DNA of 64,000 bases, from assembly GCA_014183095.1 (NCBI GenBank), contig JACCPH010000004.1, positions 248,001 to 312,000 on the forward strand, written 5' to 3'. A model generated the notes under the pieces. It was not told the origin of the DNA, ran no database searches, and was given only the letters and a program-made list of their open reading frames with translations. A program made the translations under genes and the position numbers. Position 1 is the stretch's first letter. The number at the start of each line of letters is the position of its first letter. Source of the DNA: Harringtonia aguacate. Taxonomy: Eukaryota > Ascomycota > Sordariomycetes > Ophiostomatales > Ophiostomataceae. Below are positions 22,878 to 33,723 of this stretch, one piece after another.

Positions 22878-23249
22878 TGGCAGAGTATCTTACACTTTGC
22901 ATGTGAGGCGAGTGGCTGCTGTACGGGCGCTCCATTCTTGGCAAAGACGGCACCGCCCCCCCTTCCCACCTCCCTTCCCACAAGCAATATTAGAGCCGTT
23001 GATTCTCAGCCATTCAACAGGGCCTCGTGCTCGAATCTGCCCGCAGGTTTCGCTGGAGTTCGCCGGCTCGGTATTACGACAGACAATGTGAGAGAGATAA
23101 GAAGAAAACAGAAAGAAAGAAAGCGAGAGAGGGTGTGCAGATTGTCAAGTCATGCGTTTGGAATAAACGAGGAGCTAGGCGATCGGCCGTTTCCCTTGGG
23201 CTGATCCCGCCTACCGTTTACCTGGGCACAGGAGAGCACGGATAATAGC

Positions 23250-23490
23250 CAAGCTGTGGTTGGCCAAGAGCAGACAAGAGCTTCTCAAGAGAGCGGGAAG
23301 GTCCTCCCCCCCCCCAGCCAAGAGGAATTAAGAGTTTTTTCCCCCAGTCGGCAGCCAAGAGCTACGACGTAGCCAAGAGAAAACAAGAGTTTTCCAAGAC
23401 GATCCAAGCAAAACCCAAGACTTCCAAGAAAAGACAAGAGATGTCCAAGAGATGCCCAGACAAACACTAGAGATACCAAGACCCTAAGAA
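23250..23490 (+). repeat. Degenerate CCAAGA repeat with about 10.3-bp period
   Basis: CAAG(A) cores begin at 23250, 23265, 23275, 23286, 23319, 23356, 23374, 23384, 23395, 23405, 23416, 23425, 23435, 23446 and 23477, with a CAGA variant at 23457. In the dense part, successive starts are 9-11 bp apart. The bases between cores vary, so the spacing is better conserved than the sequence. Confidence 0.75.
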
Positions 23491-25511
23491 CCTAGGAAGG
23501 GGAAAGGGGGGGTAGGGGGGGAAGGGGCATGAGAATGGGACGGAGGGGGGGGGGAGGGTGTGATCAGGGAAGCGAAGCGAGGACGGGATGGCGGCGGCGC
23601 ATTGCATCTCTGCATATATTGTACACGTTATATTGTACATACAAAGCGCATATGGGGTTACGGTATACTCGTACATACGGGCTTTCCGATGGAACAGTCG
23701 TGCTGGACAACAAGCCAAAAAAAGAAGAAAAAGGAAAAAGAAAAGGTCGCAGATGGTTTGGTTTGCTGAGTAGGAACCCAGAGGAATGGTGGATCGCAGA
23801 GCCAAGATTGAACGACGACGAGTCGCATTGTCAGGTGGCAGGAGTCAGCCATCCCAGCTGGAGAACAAGCTTTGTGCTTATTCGCGTATGTACGAGTACT
23901 TTTTGGGGGGAAGGCACCTGCCCTCCCTTTCTCGTTCCATAGCGTTTCTTGGCTGATTCCTCCAACCCCCACTACTACTATCGGACTGCTGTTGGCCCTT
24001 TTTTTCTTTTATCTCACACACTCTCTCACTTATCTAGAGCCTCTCTCTTCCAATCGCCGTTGGCCGGTAGCGGAAACTCCAGGAGGGATGCGGATGATTG
24101 CTGGCAGTGGCAAAGACGTCTTGAAAAAAAAAAGCTGCCGAGCTTCCGAGAAACGTGTGCCATGTCATACGGGAAGGGGAATAAGTACGTCAGCATATAG
24201 AGATGGAGAATGGAGCAAAGCTAGATGGGGTTTTCAAAAACAAAGCTATTGCAGAAGAAAGAGAGAAAAAAAAAATCAAACACAGCACGAGGGGGGTGTG
24301 ATTTCCGTTCCTATGGTCTCCGTTCCCGTTGCGATGGGGCAGAACAAAAAAAACAAGCAAAGGCCAAGACAAGCCGGCGAAGAGAGAACGGGGCCTCGGA
24401 AGACGAGAGAGACGAAAAAAATTAGAGCCAACAGGCGAGCCGAGCTGTTGCTCGGCGATGCTTGCAGAGCAACTCTTCAGTGTAAGACTCGGGGCGGGGA
24501 TGGGCGGGGATGGAAAGGGCGCGTGCCAGGAGGAGCATCGTCGGCCGAACGAGCAGGTGGAAGAGGGAATGGAAGAATGGACAGTCTTTACGGACGAGAG
24601 CCGCGTGCGGTCATAGGTAAAGGTAGGTTACACTGTTACTCGGATTGCTCGTGTGCGTGTGCGCGTGTGTGGGAAATGCATCATCGTACTCGTGCGGAGA
24701 TATGGAAAGGCTCGGCTTACGAGCAGACGTCGAAGAAAATGATCAGAATTTTTTTTTTCGCGTCTCTTTCGTCCTCGTGGTGGCGTTGCCACGGAGGTGT
24801 GACTCTCTCTCCCGAGAGAGAGAGAGTTTTTTTGTTATTTGGAAAAAAAAAAAGTAGGGCCATACTGGCTACCTTTTGTATGCCAAGACAAAAGAATGGA
24901 GGCCCAGGACAGGCCGAGTGTGAAGGCTCCGTACGGCGTCGGACCAGTGAGGAGAGCCGCAGGGCGGCGCGTGGGGGAATGCCGCAATGCGGTTGGCCAG
25001 CAGCGGTGGTGGCAGTCTCCCTGCCCGGGGAAGAGGTGGGCGGCGCTAGAACGCAGTCTAGAAGGTTGGAAGAGCGAGGGCCGCCTGCAATGCGCGGATA
25101 TGGGACCACCTAGCGAGAGCTGCTATTACGAGGGGGGGAGAGGGGTGTGGCGCGTGTGCATGAGTCGACAAAGGACCGCGGCACACACCGTTGACAGCAC
25201 AAAACATGGGTGATGGGGTGGGCAGCGGCGGCAATGGGAGAGGGCCGCTTGGTGACCGAAGGGCCATTTGGGGAACAAGAGCACGAGCATGTCCGCCAGG
25301 CTAATTTGGGGCGGCTAGTGGCATTTTGGACCTTCTCTTCGAAACAGCAGCACGTAGCAAATCAGCATCGTGGGCGGGGGCTCGTTCCATTTGGAGGATA
25401 CTATGTGAGATACTATGGCATGTCGTCGTTTGACAAGGGGGGGAGGAGGGGGGGGGAAGAAGGGGGGCGTGTGGATCCTCTTTGGGAAGGCTGAGGAACA
25501 AAGAAGCAGTG

Positions 25512-25642
25512 GCCAATCAGCGCTCAAGGCGCAGAAACGTGCCTGGCGAGGCGGCTGCCATTCGACGGGACGGGTGGCCCGTGCACGGGTTCTGGTAAGA
25601 TTGGCAAGATTAAAGTGGAATAAGTGGGGGGCGCTGATTGGC
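25512..25642. repeat. Inverted repeat containing two CCAAT boxes
   Basis: GCCAATCAGCGC (25512-25523) and its exact complement GCGCTGATTGGC (25631-25642) face each other across 107 bp. Each arm contains a CCAAT pentamer, the site of the fungal HAP/CBC complex. A related CCAATCAGC occurs near 8703. Confidence 0.7.
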
Positions 25643-26610
25643 TGGAGCAGCCCATTGTCCACGACAACTGGACGCTGGACGGCAAAGCCATGTCCGCACA
25701 CGCTGCCCTGAGGGCCCTGCCTTCCTCTTCAAGGGATCGCCGACCGAAGGAGCAGGCGACATGCGCTGGAGCTGTCTGCTCCCCACCGGAGATTTATCCT
25801 TTGGTAACCCCAAAAAGTGTGTCACTGGCGTCCGTTTTGTGGCCGCGGCTATGCCTTTGCAGTGCTCCCATATTCCCATATTGGCATTGCGTGGTCGGGG
25901 GGGGGCGTGCGAACCGGGTCGCTGGCGAACCGAGGAAACTGGAGAAAATAACCTTTGGGGCCAGACTGCATGGAAAACGTGGTGGAAAGAGGAATTGGGC
26001 CGGCGCCAGGCAAATTTTGCATTGGTCTGCCGTCATGCGTTTGTGTAAGTCGACGGAAAAGCGCATGTAGGCTGTCTCGTGAGGATGCGCCGTATGTGGC
26101 TGTGGCCAAGGAAAACAGGGCTGCCTGTCTTCTTGGCAGAAGGGGAGGCTTCGGAAATCCCTTTGGTCCCTCGGTCAAGAGCGACGGACGGGACAATGGA
26201 CAGACGGATCGGAGGAACAAGCATCAGGCGAAACGGAAAACACGGAAAACACGGAAAATAGGGGACAACAGGCGCTGCCAAGAGACGCGGACAGCCTGCT
26301 ACGAGCACCACCCACTGTGACAGCCACTACGAGTACGAACACGCATGCGACAATGAGTCCATTGTGCAGGAAACAAGCACTTGAAGCCAAGAATGTTTCG
26401 AGCCAGTCGAATCTGGGCAGCTGCCGCGGCCGTGCAACCCTACTGCATGTCCCGAATATCTCACCGAGCACCCCAATATTACGAAATGTGAGCGTCCAGG
26501 GGCGAAGGAGGGGGGGGAAGGAGGATCGGGGGGGGGGGAGGAACCGTGCTTGTCTGATGGGTGTGGATCAGCTAGGAAAAGGAAAGCCGTATCCGCTTCC
26601 TGTCCCATTC

Positions 26611-26643
26611 TGTATTGCATGTATTGCATGTATTGCATGTATT
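26611..26643 (+). repeat. 9-bp tandem repeat, unit TGTATTGCA
   Basis: Three exact units and a partial fourth. A similar but shifted theme (CAATGCAAGG) is repeated inside the last TSC1 intron near 59910-59945. Confidence 0.85.
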
Positions 26644-27376
26644 ACACGTACTACACAGGGCCACGCCTGCTGGCTTTTTTCTCTTGGCAGTCGCCCCCCT
26701 TTGAACCGCTTGTACGTCACAGAAATGCGCTTTTCATCCGCTTGTAGGCCCCCCCCTTGTCCTCGGTATCTGGATCTAGAAGGCTTTAGCGTGCTGTCTG
26801 CATATTTGCCCCCCTCGGTATTGTGCAAGGCGTTCTCATTCCAATTAAACAGAAGAGAAAAAAAGAAAGAAAGAAAAAAAAATGTCGTGAGCTAGTGGCC
26901 GTTGGTGTGGGAAAGGAGGTGGGCAGGGGGGGCGTGGAACTATCTCTCGTAAGGAAGGATTGCGCCAGGAGTCGCATCCGCGTGGCGCGTCCTCAGAACA
27001 CGAAGAGCACCAGTCACCACACCCCCCCCCTCCCTTGGGAAGAACGCCTCGACACTAGCTGCTTTTCTCTAGCTTCCGACGAGGTGCTGCCTGGTCTACC
27101 TGGTCATGTCGTGCGCTGAACATCCAGACCCGCGGACGTGTGGCAGCGGCCGTCTTGTTTATAAGAAATTGCATTCCCTCCTTCATCTGGGCTTCCGTTC
27201 TCGTTCTCTCCCAAGGTCGTCTGCATATCTGGTCCTCCTCGCACATCACATCGCATCACCTGCTGTGTGTGCCTGTCGACTTGCCCTTCTCATTCTTTCC
27301 TGCATTCTTTCTTTTATTCTTTTATCTTAATCTTACTTTATTTTTAACTTATCCCCCCCCCCCTCCAGCAGCAGCC

Positions 27377-29192
27377 ATGGCGGAGCTTTCCCAGGCTGCG
27401 ATCAACAACAACAAGACGTCCGGCGGCAACGCGGCGTACCACAACTTCAACAACGACTTTGCCCACGTGCAGGATGTCAACGAGCGCCGTCGTCTGGCCC
27501 TGGCCGAGGTCGACAAGGCCCCCTTTGGCTGGTACCACGTGCGCGCCATTGTGGTGGCCGGCGTCGGTTTCTTCACGGACTCGTACGACATCTTTGCCGT
27601 GTCGCTGCTGACGACGATGCTCGGTATTGTCTACTTCCCCGGCGTCGGCACCATGCCGACCAACTCGGACACGGCCATCAAGCTGGCCACGTCTGCGGGC
27701 ACGGTCATCGGCCAGCTGGGCTTCGGTATCCTGGCTGATATTGTAAGCAGACGAGGACAGGACACAGGAGAGAGAACCAGGCTAATAGCAACCACAGCTC
27801 GGTCGCAAGCGCATGTACGGTCTCGAGCTGATTGTCATCATCTTCGCCACGCTCGCCCAGGCTCTGGCCAGCGGCTCTGCCGCCGTCGACGTCATCGGCG
27901 TGGTCATCTTCTGGCGTGTGCTCATGGGCATCGGTATCGGCGGCGACTACCCGCTGTCGTCCATCATCACTTCTGAGTAGGTCTCTCTCTCTTCTCTGTT
28001 ATCTCTCCATCGCTAACTCCCCAGGTTCGCCACCACCAAGTGGCGCGGTGCCATGATGGGCGCCGTGTTCGCCATGCAGGGTCTCGGCCAGCTCACGGCC
28101 GCCTTCGTCATGCTGTTTGTCACGCTCGGCTTCAAGGGCTCTCTGGAAACGTCGACCAAGAAGGCCAACTGCACGGGCGTGTGCGCGCTCGCGGTCGACA
28201 AGATGTGGCGTGTGCTGATCGGCTTCGGCGCCGTGCCCGGCTGCATCGCCCTCTACTACCGTCTGACCATCCCCGAGACCCCCCGCTACACCTTTGATGT
28301 CGCCCGCGACGTCGAAAAGGCCGACGACGACGTCAAGGCCTACATCAGCGGCAAGCACGAGGGCCACCCCGACGAGGCCCAGCGCGTCATTTCCCAGAAG
28401 CAGGCCTCGGAGCAGCTCGCGGTCGAGAAGGCCAGCTGGGGCGACTTCGTGCGCCACTACTCGCAGATCAAGAACGCCAAGGTCCTCATCGGCACGGCGC
28501 TGTCGTGGTGCTTCCTGGACATTGCCTACTACGGCCTGTCGCTCAACAACGCCACCATTCTCAGCGTCATCGGCTACTCGACCTCGAACAACAAGACCAC
28601 CTACGAGTTCTTGTACAACACGGCCATTGGCAACCTGATCATTGTGCTGGCCGGCGCCGTGCCCGGCTACTGGTTCGCCGTCGCCACCATTGACACCGTC
28701 GGCCGCAAGACGCTGCAGCTGGGCGGCTTCGCCATCCTGACCATCCTGTTCATCGTCATGGGCTTCGCCTACAACCACATCTCCCACAACGGCCTGCTGG
28801 CCATCTACGTGCTGGCCCAGTTCTTCTTCAACTTTGGCCCCAACACCACCACTTTCATCGTGCCCGGCGAGGTCTTCCCCACCCGCTACCGGTCCACCTC
28901 CCACGGCATCTCTGCCGCCTCGGGCAAGATCGGCTCCATCATCGGCCAGGGCGCCATTGCCCCCCTGCGTCTGCGCCACGCCACCAAGACCAACTCGTCG
29001 CCCTGGATGGACCACGTGCTCGAGATCTACGCCCTCTTTATGCTGTGCGGCTGCTTCTCCACCCTGCTGATCCCCGAGACCAAGCGCAAGACGCTCGAGG
29101 AGCTCGCCGGCGAGGACGAGTACAGCTCGAGCGAGTCGTCCAACAACGGCGGCGTCGTCACGGGCAACAACACCAAGGTCGAGGAGGTGTAG
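27377..29192 (+). CDS. PHO84: High-affinity phosphate/H+ symporter, PHO84 family (MFS)
   Basis: Three exons: 27377-27742, 27798-27976 and 28025-29192. Introns are 55 and 48 bp; the second splits a Glu codon (TCTGA, then G TTC). The product has 570 residues, as usual for PHO84-type carriers, with twelve predicted membrane segments. Visible signatures are VAGVGFFTDSYDIFAVSL in the first helix, ADI-LGRKRMYGLELI (MFS motif A, rebuilt across intron 1), RVLMGIGIGGDYPLSSIITSEFA (across intron 2), IPETPRYTFDVARD before the central loop, and FFFNFGPNTTTFIVPGEVFPTRYRSTSHGISAASGK. It would import phosphate at the plasma membrane together with protons. Related fungal genes are induced by phosphate starvation through a bHLH factor binding CACGTG; no clear CACGTG was seen in the last kilobase upstream. 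The C-terminal tail is acidic and Ser/Asn-rich. Confidence 0.95.
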
Positions 29193-29943
29193 AGAGAGGT
29201 AGCGGAAGATGACAAGATTGAGATGATGTCGGAGAGAGCCAGCCTGTCAATATTCTCTCTCTCCTGTCCTGTTTGCCAAGACACATATATATCCCCCAAC
29301 CACACTTTCTGTCTCGTTCCTCGTTCTTTCACGCTGCGGTCCGTCGAGTTTGGCCAATGTTTTTCTTTTTTCCCTTTATAATTTATTCGTCTAGATATCC
29401 ATTTACCTCAATAGCATTCCCTAGACTTCCGAGCAGAAAAAAAGGAGTAGTTCATTCGCGGGTTCTGTGCACGTGATTTGCATGGCTGTAGAGCTGTAGG
29501 CACCTTGGTTTACCCGGTATGGATTTTCCTTGCAGGGAGTGGGTTCACCTGAAGCGGGCTCTTTCACCCTGTAACTCACTCACTGTAGAGCGGACACTGC
29601 CTGCCGTACAACACAATGAACAGAGTGTGGTGTCTTTTTTAGCCACGTCCAAACGAATCGTATCCTATGAATCTACATGAATCCTGTAATGCGAATGCAT
29701 CGCCCCTGAGCCACCCGAAAAGAAAAAGATTCTCCCGAAAATCAGACCACCCAATAAGAAAAAAACAACCGCTCCTCCATGTATGCCTGAACGCCGTCTC
29801 TCCCGCCGCTGCCGCGGCACATGAACTGTATAAACTCTTGACGCTTTTGGGGCTGTTGACTCTTCCGACTCGTCAACTCTGACTCTTCGAACCGTATACC
29901 TCTTGACTGTTGACTCTTGAAACTCTCTGCTCTCTCTCTCTCT
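29193..29943. other. Convergent 3' regions of PHO84-like and LEU5-like genes
   Basis: No exon. Near the LEU5 3' end (29835-29935) TTGACTCTT-like words recur at least five times, ending in a TC run. A CACGTG hexamer lies near 29470, downstream of the phosphate transporter rather than in its promoter. Confidence 0.65.
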
Positions 29944-31253
29944 CTATATCCCAAGGTACAGCTTCAGCCGCTCGTACGTGTAGAAGCTCGCGGCCACCAT
30001 GGGCACCACTTTGGCGTAGCCAATAGTGAGGCCGACAAAGAAGCCGCGGACGCCGCGCTCGTGCATGATGAGGTGGGCGGTCTCGGCGATGCCGAGGCGG
30101 TGGCCGTCGCCGACGGCGCCGCCGACCTGCATGCGGCGGCGGATGACCTCGAGCGGGTACGAGGCCGACTGCGAGACGAGGCCGGCGACGCCGCCGGCCA
30201 GCAGCTCCGCCCACGACCGCAGCGGCACGGGCTTGCCCGGGGGGGCGTTGGGCGACGGCGGCAGCGTGGTGTAGGAGGCGACGAGCGGGTGGCGCAGCAG
30301 GTCGCCGCAGGTGTCGTGGGTCAGAAAGGACATGCCAGCGTAGGGCAGCATGCCGAGGATGGTGGGGGAGAAGCCGCGGTAGAAATTGACAATGCCGGAG
30401 CGTGGGGGGGTGGCGGGAGTGGCGGCGGCAGCAGCAGTAGCAGCGGGGGTGGCGGCAACGGCTGTGGCGGCTGTGGCGGCAGCAGCGGGAGTGGCGGCGG
30501 TCGCGGCCGTGGCGGCGGCCGTCTTGCTGCTGGCCGGCCCCGCCACCCCCGCATTCTCGTGATAGATGCGCCGACAGATGGACACGAGCGTCGAGCGGCC
30601 GTCGCGCCGCGTCTCAAAGGCCAGCCGCACGCGGATGAGCTCGAGCGGGTACGTCACAAAGACGGAGGTGACGCCGGCCAGCGAGCCGCTCAGCAGCCGC
30701 CGCAGCGGCGTCTCGTGCTCGCGGCGCGGGATGATAAAGGAGCGGATCTGCTCGTAGGCGAGGAACTTGACGGCCGCATAGGGGAACACGCGCAGCAGCG
30801 TCGCCGAGTGGCCGCGGTAGAGGCCCATCACGCCGTCCTGCGCGTAGATCAGCCGCATCGTCTGGCCCACGCCGGCCCACGAGCCCGAGTACTGCGCAAA
30901 CTGCGGGTTGCTGGCCTGGAACAGGATCTTGACGCGGTCGAGGGGGGCGACGACGGTTTTGGCCTGGTCGTCAGAAAGGAAAGGAAGCCGGAGAAAGAGA
31001 CACAGCACAAAAAGCAGCCACCTACCACACAACCCGCCACGCCCCCGGCGACGCCCGACCGCCACAGGTACGCCAGGCTCTGCTTGTCCACCGTGCCCGT
31101 CGTCAGCGTGGCCACCGGCAGCACCCCGGCATCTGTGCTGGCACCCGCAGCGTCGTCTGTGCGCTCGCCGGCGACGCGTGCGGCCGCAGCCGCCGCTGCC
31201 GCCATGGTGGAGGGCCCCCCGCGCGGCCGCGGCTGCTGCGCTATCTCAGACAT
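29944..31253 (-). CDS. LEU5: Mitochondrial carrier, Leu5/SLC25A16-SLC25A42 type (coenzyme A transport)
   Basis: Two exons, 31253-31026 and 30963-29944, with a 62-bp phase-0 intron. The product has 415 residues. The three carrier repeats carry P-x-[DE]-x-x-[KR] motifs: APLDRVK (completed only by splicing AGCV to AKTVVAPLDRVKILFQ), YPLELIRVRL and YPLEVIRRRM. Other family features are LYRGHSATLLRVFPYAAVKFLAYEQIRS and FYRGFSPTILGMLPYAGMSFLTHD. Yeast Leu5 and human SLC25A16/A42 move coenzyme A or its precursor into the matrix across the inner membrane; that substrate is assigned by family. An Ala/Thr/Pro-rich insertion of about 48 residues (coded around 30400-30545) sits in the loop between the third and fourth helices and is absent from the family core. 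The start fits a short N-terminal extension before the first repeat. Confidence 0.88.
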
Positions 31254-32219
31254 GGGAGGCGACGAGAGATAGGCGGAGGATGACGCATGACTTGCGAGAA
31301 CTGACATGCCAGGAGGACGAGGAGGGGGGGGGAGTAGGGCGGCGGACGAGAAGCAAGAAGACGACAAAGGCGAGGAGGAGGGCGGAAGAGAACGAAGACG
31401 ACGACGGCAGAGGCGAAAAGGACGACAACGTGGGACAGAGATCGACAGCGGGGAAAGACAGCGGAGGCGCGGAGGCGGAGGCGCGGAGACGGCGACAAGG
31501 GAAGACGCGGAGGTGTCGATATCCTCGGCTATTTGCGCCTCTCAAGAGAGACAAGGTGCCAAGCGAGGCGCAAGTCCGGCGGAAGGGCGACAGCGGGCGA
31601 CAGACGCAGACGAGACCCTGCCGAGAGAGAGCAAAAGACGACGGCAAGTGCAGCTATCCAAAGGCCAGGCCGCCGTCGAAATTTGGTGCAGGCGAGGAGC
31701 TCGTGCGCGTGTGCCGTTGGTTAGTGCACGAGACAGAAAATCTGCACAGGCACGAGGATGATTGGGGGGGGGGGAGGGAGGAGGAGGGGAGGAGGAGGAG
31801 GAGGATGGGAAAGAAAAGACGGGGAAAACACGGCAGGCCGGTCCACCGGCCGCCATGCCCTCCAGGATTTTAGGGCGATCTTTTTAGCGGAGAGAGGTCT
31901 CTCTCCCCCGCCAAGCGGCGACTTCCAGGAGCGTCAGGATTACTAATAAGACGCATGCGACAAGATGACTGGCATTTTTGGGGGTTTTTTTTTTTTTTTT
32001 CAGAGGCGCCTGGCCTGAAAGGCTCTTCGGTCAGACAGCGCCGAAGAAAGCCAGAAAAAAAGGCCCCGCTAGATTTAGCCCCGGCAAAATCACAGGTGCG
32101 CCCTGGCAGCGCCTTCTGAAGCCGACGATTGCCGAGGCGCAGCTTCCTAGCGCTGGTTCTAAGCCTCGCAGCAGCGGCAGCAGTAGCAGCACCACCACCA
32201 CCACCACCACCACGACGTC
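31254..32219. promoter_or_regulatory. Divergent promoter region of LEU5-like and METTL4 genes
   Basis: A 966-bp gap between two start codons. It is strongly purine-rich on the + strand from about 31300 to 31800 (GAGGAG and GACGAC words). A T-run lies at 31986-32000 and a (CAC)n block just before the METTL4 ATG. Open frames across it are Arg-rich low-complexity translations. Confidence 0.5.
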
Positions 32220-33461
32220 ATGGCTGGGCCAACGTCCTCGGCGGTCCTGTTTGAAAATGCGGCCCGCACCGTCGTGGTGGTCGACGTCCCGCGGTCGATA
32301 GAAGAGGCACAGGAGGAGGAGACGTTGCCGAACAGCAAAGGCGCAGCCAAAGTCGTCGACTCCCCGTCGGCCAGACGGCGTCTGCTGTCGGCGCCTGCGC
32401 CGACAGAGCCCTTTCCCCAGCCGCCAGAGCCGCGGCGGGATCCACTGCTATCCACCACCACCACCACGAGCAGCCTGGCGGCACAGCTGGCAGACCTCAC
32501 AGCCCAGGCCGCAGCCGAAGCCGCCCTCGACGACCTGCGCCAGAACGGCTTTCGCGGGCCGTGGTGTCGGCCGCGGCGGCTGGCGGCCAGCACGCCGACC
32601 CAGGACGTCACGGATGCCACGGACGTCACGGATGCCACGGACGCCACGGACGCCGCGGACGGCCCTGCTGCCGTGTACGTCCCGCCGCAGGCACACTACC
32701 TGCACGGCACCGTCGAGGCCTGCCGCGACCGCTTTCTCGCCGAGGCGCCGCTGTTTGACGTGGTCGTGCTGGACCCGCCGTGGCCGAACCGGTCGGCGCG
32801 GCGACGACGCCGAGGACGGCGACGTGCGGCTGCGGCTGCGGCTGCGGCTGCGGGGTCGACACCGGGAGACAGCACAGACGCCGGCTACGCCACGGCCGCC
32901 GACATGGACGCGGTGCGGGCGCTGCTGGCAGCGATTCCCGTCGGCGGCAAGCTGGCCCAATATGACGACAGCCCATCGGACAGCCCACCGGACGGCCTCG
33001 TCGCCGTCTGGGTCACCAACAAGCCGGCCTGCGCCGCCCTGCTCACCGACCCGCAGCACGGCCTGTTCCGCGCCTGGGGCGTCGAGCTCGTCGCCACCTG
33101 GACGTGGCTCAAGGTCACGACGGCCGGCGAGCCCGTGGTGCCGCCGGCATCGACGTGGCGCAAGCCGTGGGAGCGGCTGCTGCTAGCACGGCGGCGGCGA
33201 CACAGCAGCAGCAGCAGCAGCGGCCGCCGCGGCACGCCCATCCCGGACAAGGTCATTGTCGCCGTTCCCGACGTGCACTCGCGTAAGCCCAGCCTGCGGG
33301 CGCTGCTGGCGCCGTATCTGCCGCGCCGCGACGGCCAAGCCCCGGTCGGCCTCGAGGTCTTTGCCCGCAGCCTGACGGCCGGATGGTGGGCTTGGGGCGA
33401 CGAGGTGCTGCTCTTTCAGCAGAAGGAGTGGTGGGCGGAGGAGGACGACGACCCTGGATAA
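32220..33461 (+). CDS. METTL4: METTL4-type MT-A70 adenine N6-methyltransferase
   Basis: A single-exon gene of 413 residues. The catalytic DPPW motif is at residues 185-188 (VVVLDPPWPNRSA). The rest of the METTL4 pattern follows in order: LVAVWVTNKPACAALL, VELVATWTWLKVTTAGEPV, WRKPWERLLLARR, PDKVIVAVPDVHSRKPSLRALL, LEVFARSLTAGWWAWGDEVLLFQ. The second half matches METTL4 rather than METTL3 or METTL14. METTL4 relatives methylate internal m6Am in U2 snRNA and have been linked to DNA 6mA; the substrate here cannot be told. An Arg/Ala-rich insertion of about 30 residues directly follows the catalytic motif, and a DVTDATDVTDATDATDAAD repeat lies before it. The ATG was chosen because it opens the frame and shares an upstream region with the divergent LEU5-like gene. 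Confidence 0.88.
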   Translation: MAGPTSSAVLFENAARTVVVVDVPRSIEEAQEEETLPNSKGAAKVVDSPSARRRLLSAPAPTEPFPQPPEPRRDPLLSTTTTTSSLAAQLADLTAQAAAEAALDDLRQNGFRGPWCRPRRLAASTPTQDVTDATDVTDATDATDAADGPAAVYVPPQAHYLHGTVEACRDRFLAEAPLFDVVVLDPPWPNRSARRRRRGRRRAAAAAAAAAGSTPGDSTDAGYATAADMDAVRALLAAIPVGGKLAQYDDSPSDSPPDGLVAVWVTNKPACAALLTDPQHGLFRAWGVELVATWTWLKVTTAGEPVVPPASTWRKPWERLLLARRRRHSSSSSSGRRGTPIPDKVIVAVPDVHSRKPSLRALLAPYLPRRDGQAPVGLEVFARSLTAGWWAWGDEVLLFQQKEWWAEEDDDPG

Positions 33462-33723
33462 GAGGTGTAAGTCGGGAGGATGGAAAAAGGAAAAAGAAAA
33501 AAAATAAAGGCAAAAATCTCATAATCTAAGATGCGTAAAAGATGGCTCGTCTACTAAACAGGCAGGCAAAAAACTTTCAATGGCATGGACCCCAGGCTGT
33601 GCTTGACAAAAAAAAAAGGAGAAACAAAAAAACAAGCCAAACTTGAGAATGGTATCATCACCCCCGAGAGAGAACAACCCCCCCCTCCCTCCCCTCCCCT
33701 CCCTTCCCTCCCCTTGTCCGTCT

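Larger units (their letters stand above)
22620..27376. other. Gene-poor region between HGH1 and the phosphate transporter
   Basis: No exon was recognised in 4.76 kb. Long open frames, the longest spanning 23872-25113, are Arg/Lys-rich translations of purine-rich DNA without domain patterns. Notable contents are a G21 run, a GTAAGATAC copy (22885-22893, minus), the phased CAAGA repeat, TACGAGTAC copies at 23891 and 26328, a CCAAT-box inverted repeat (25512-25642) and a 9-bp tandem repeat. The last few hundred bases before 27377 are pyrimidine-rich and serve as promoter and leader of the transporter gene. Confidence 0.6.

Noticed and set aside
23872..25113. 413-codon open frame on the + strand
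   Set aside because: The translation is Lys/Arg/Gly-rich, reads through purine-rich low-complexity DNA, has no domain pattern and lacks the third-position bias of real exons. Overlapping frames are equally open.
27999..29015. 338-codon frame antisense to the phosphate transporter
   Set aside because: Shadow frame created by GC-rich third positions of the transporter; its composition (Gly/Val/Asp/His) is typical of such shadows.
29917..31272. 451-codon frame antisense to the LEU5-like gene
   Set aside because: Shadow of the carrier gene; the sense frame carries three mitochondrial carrier motifs.
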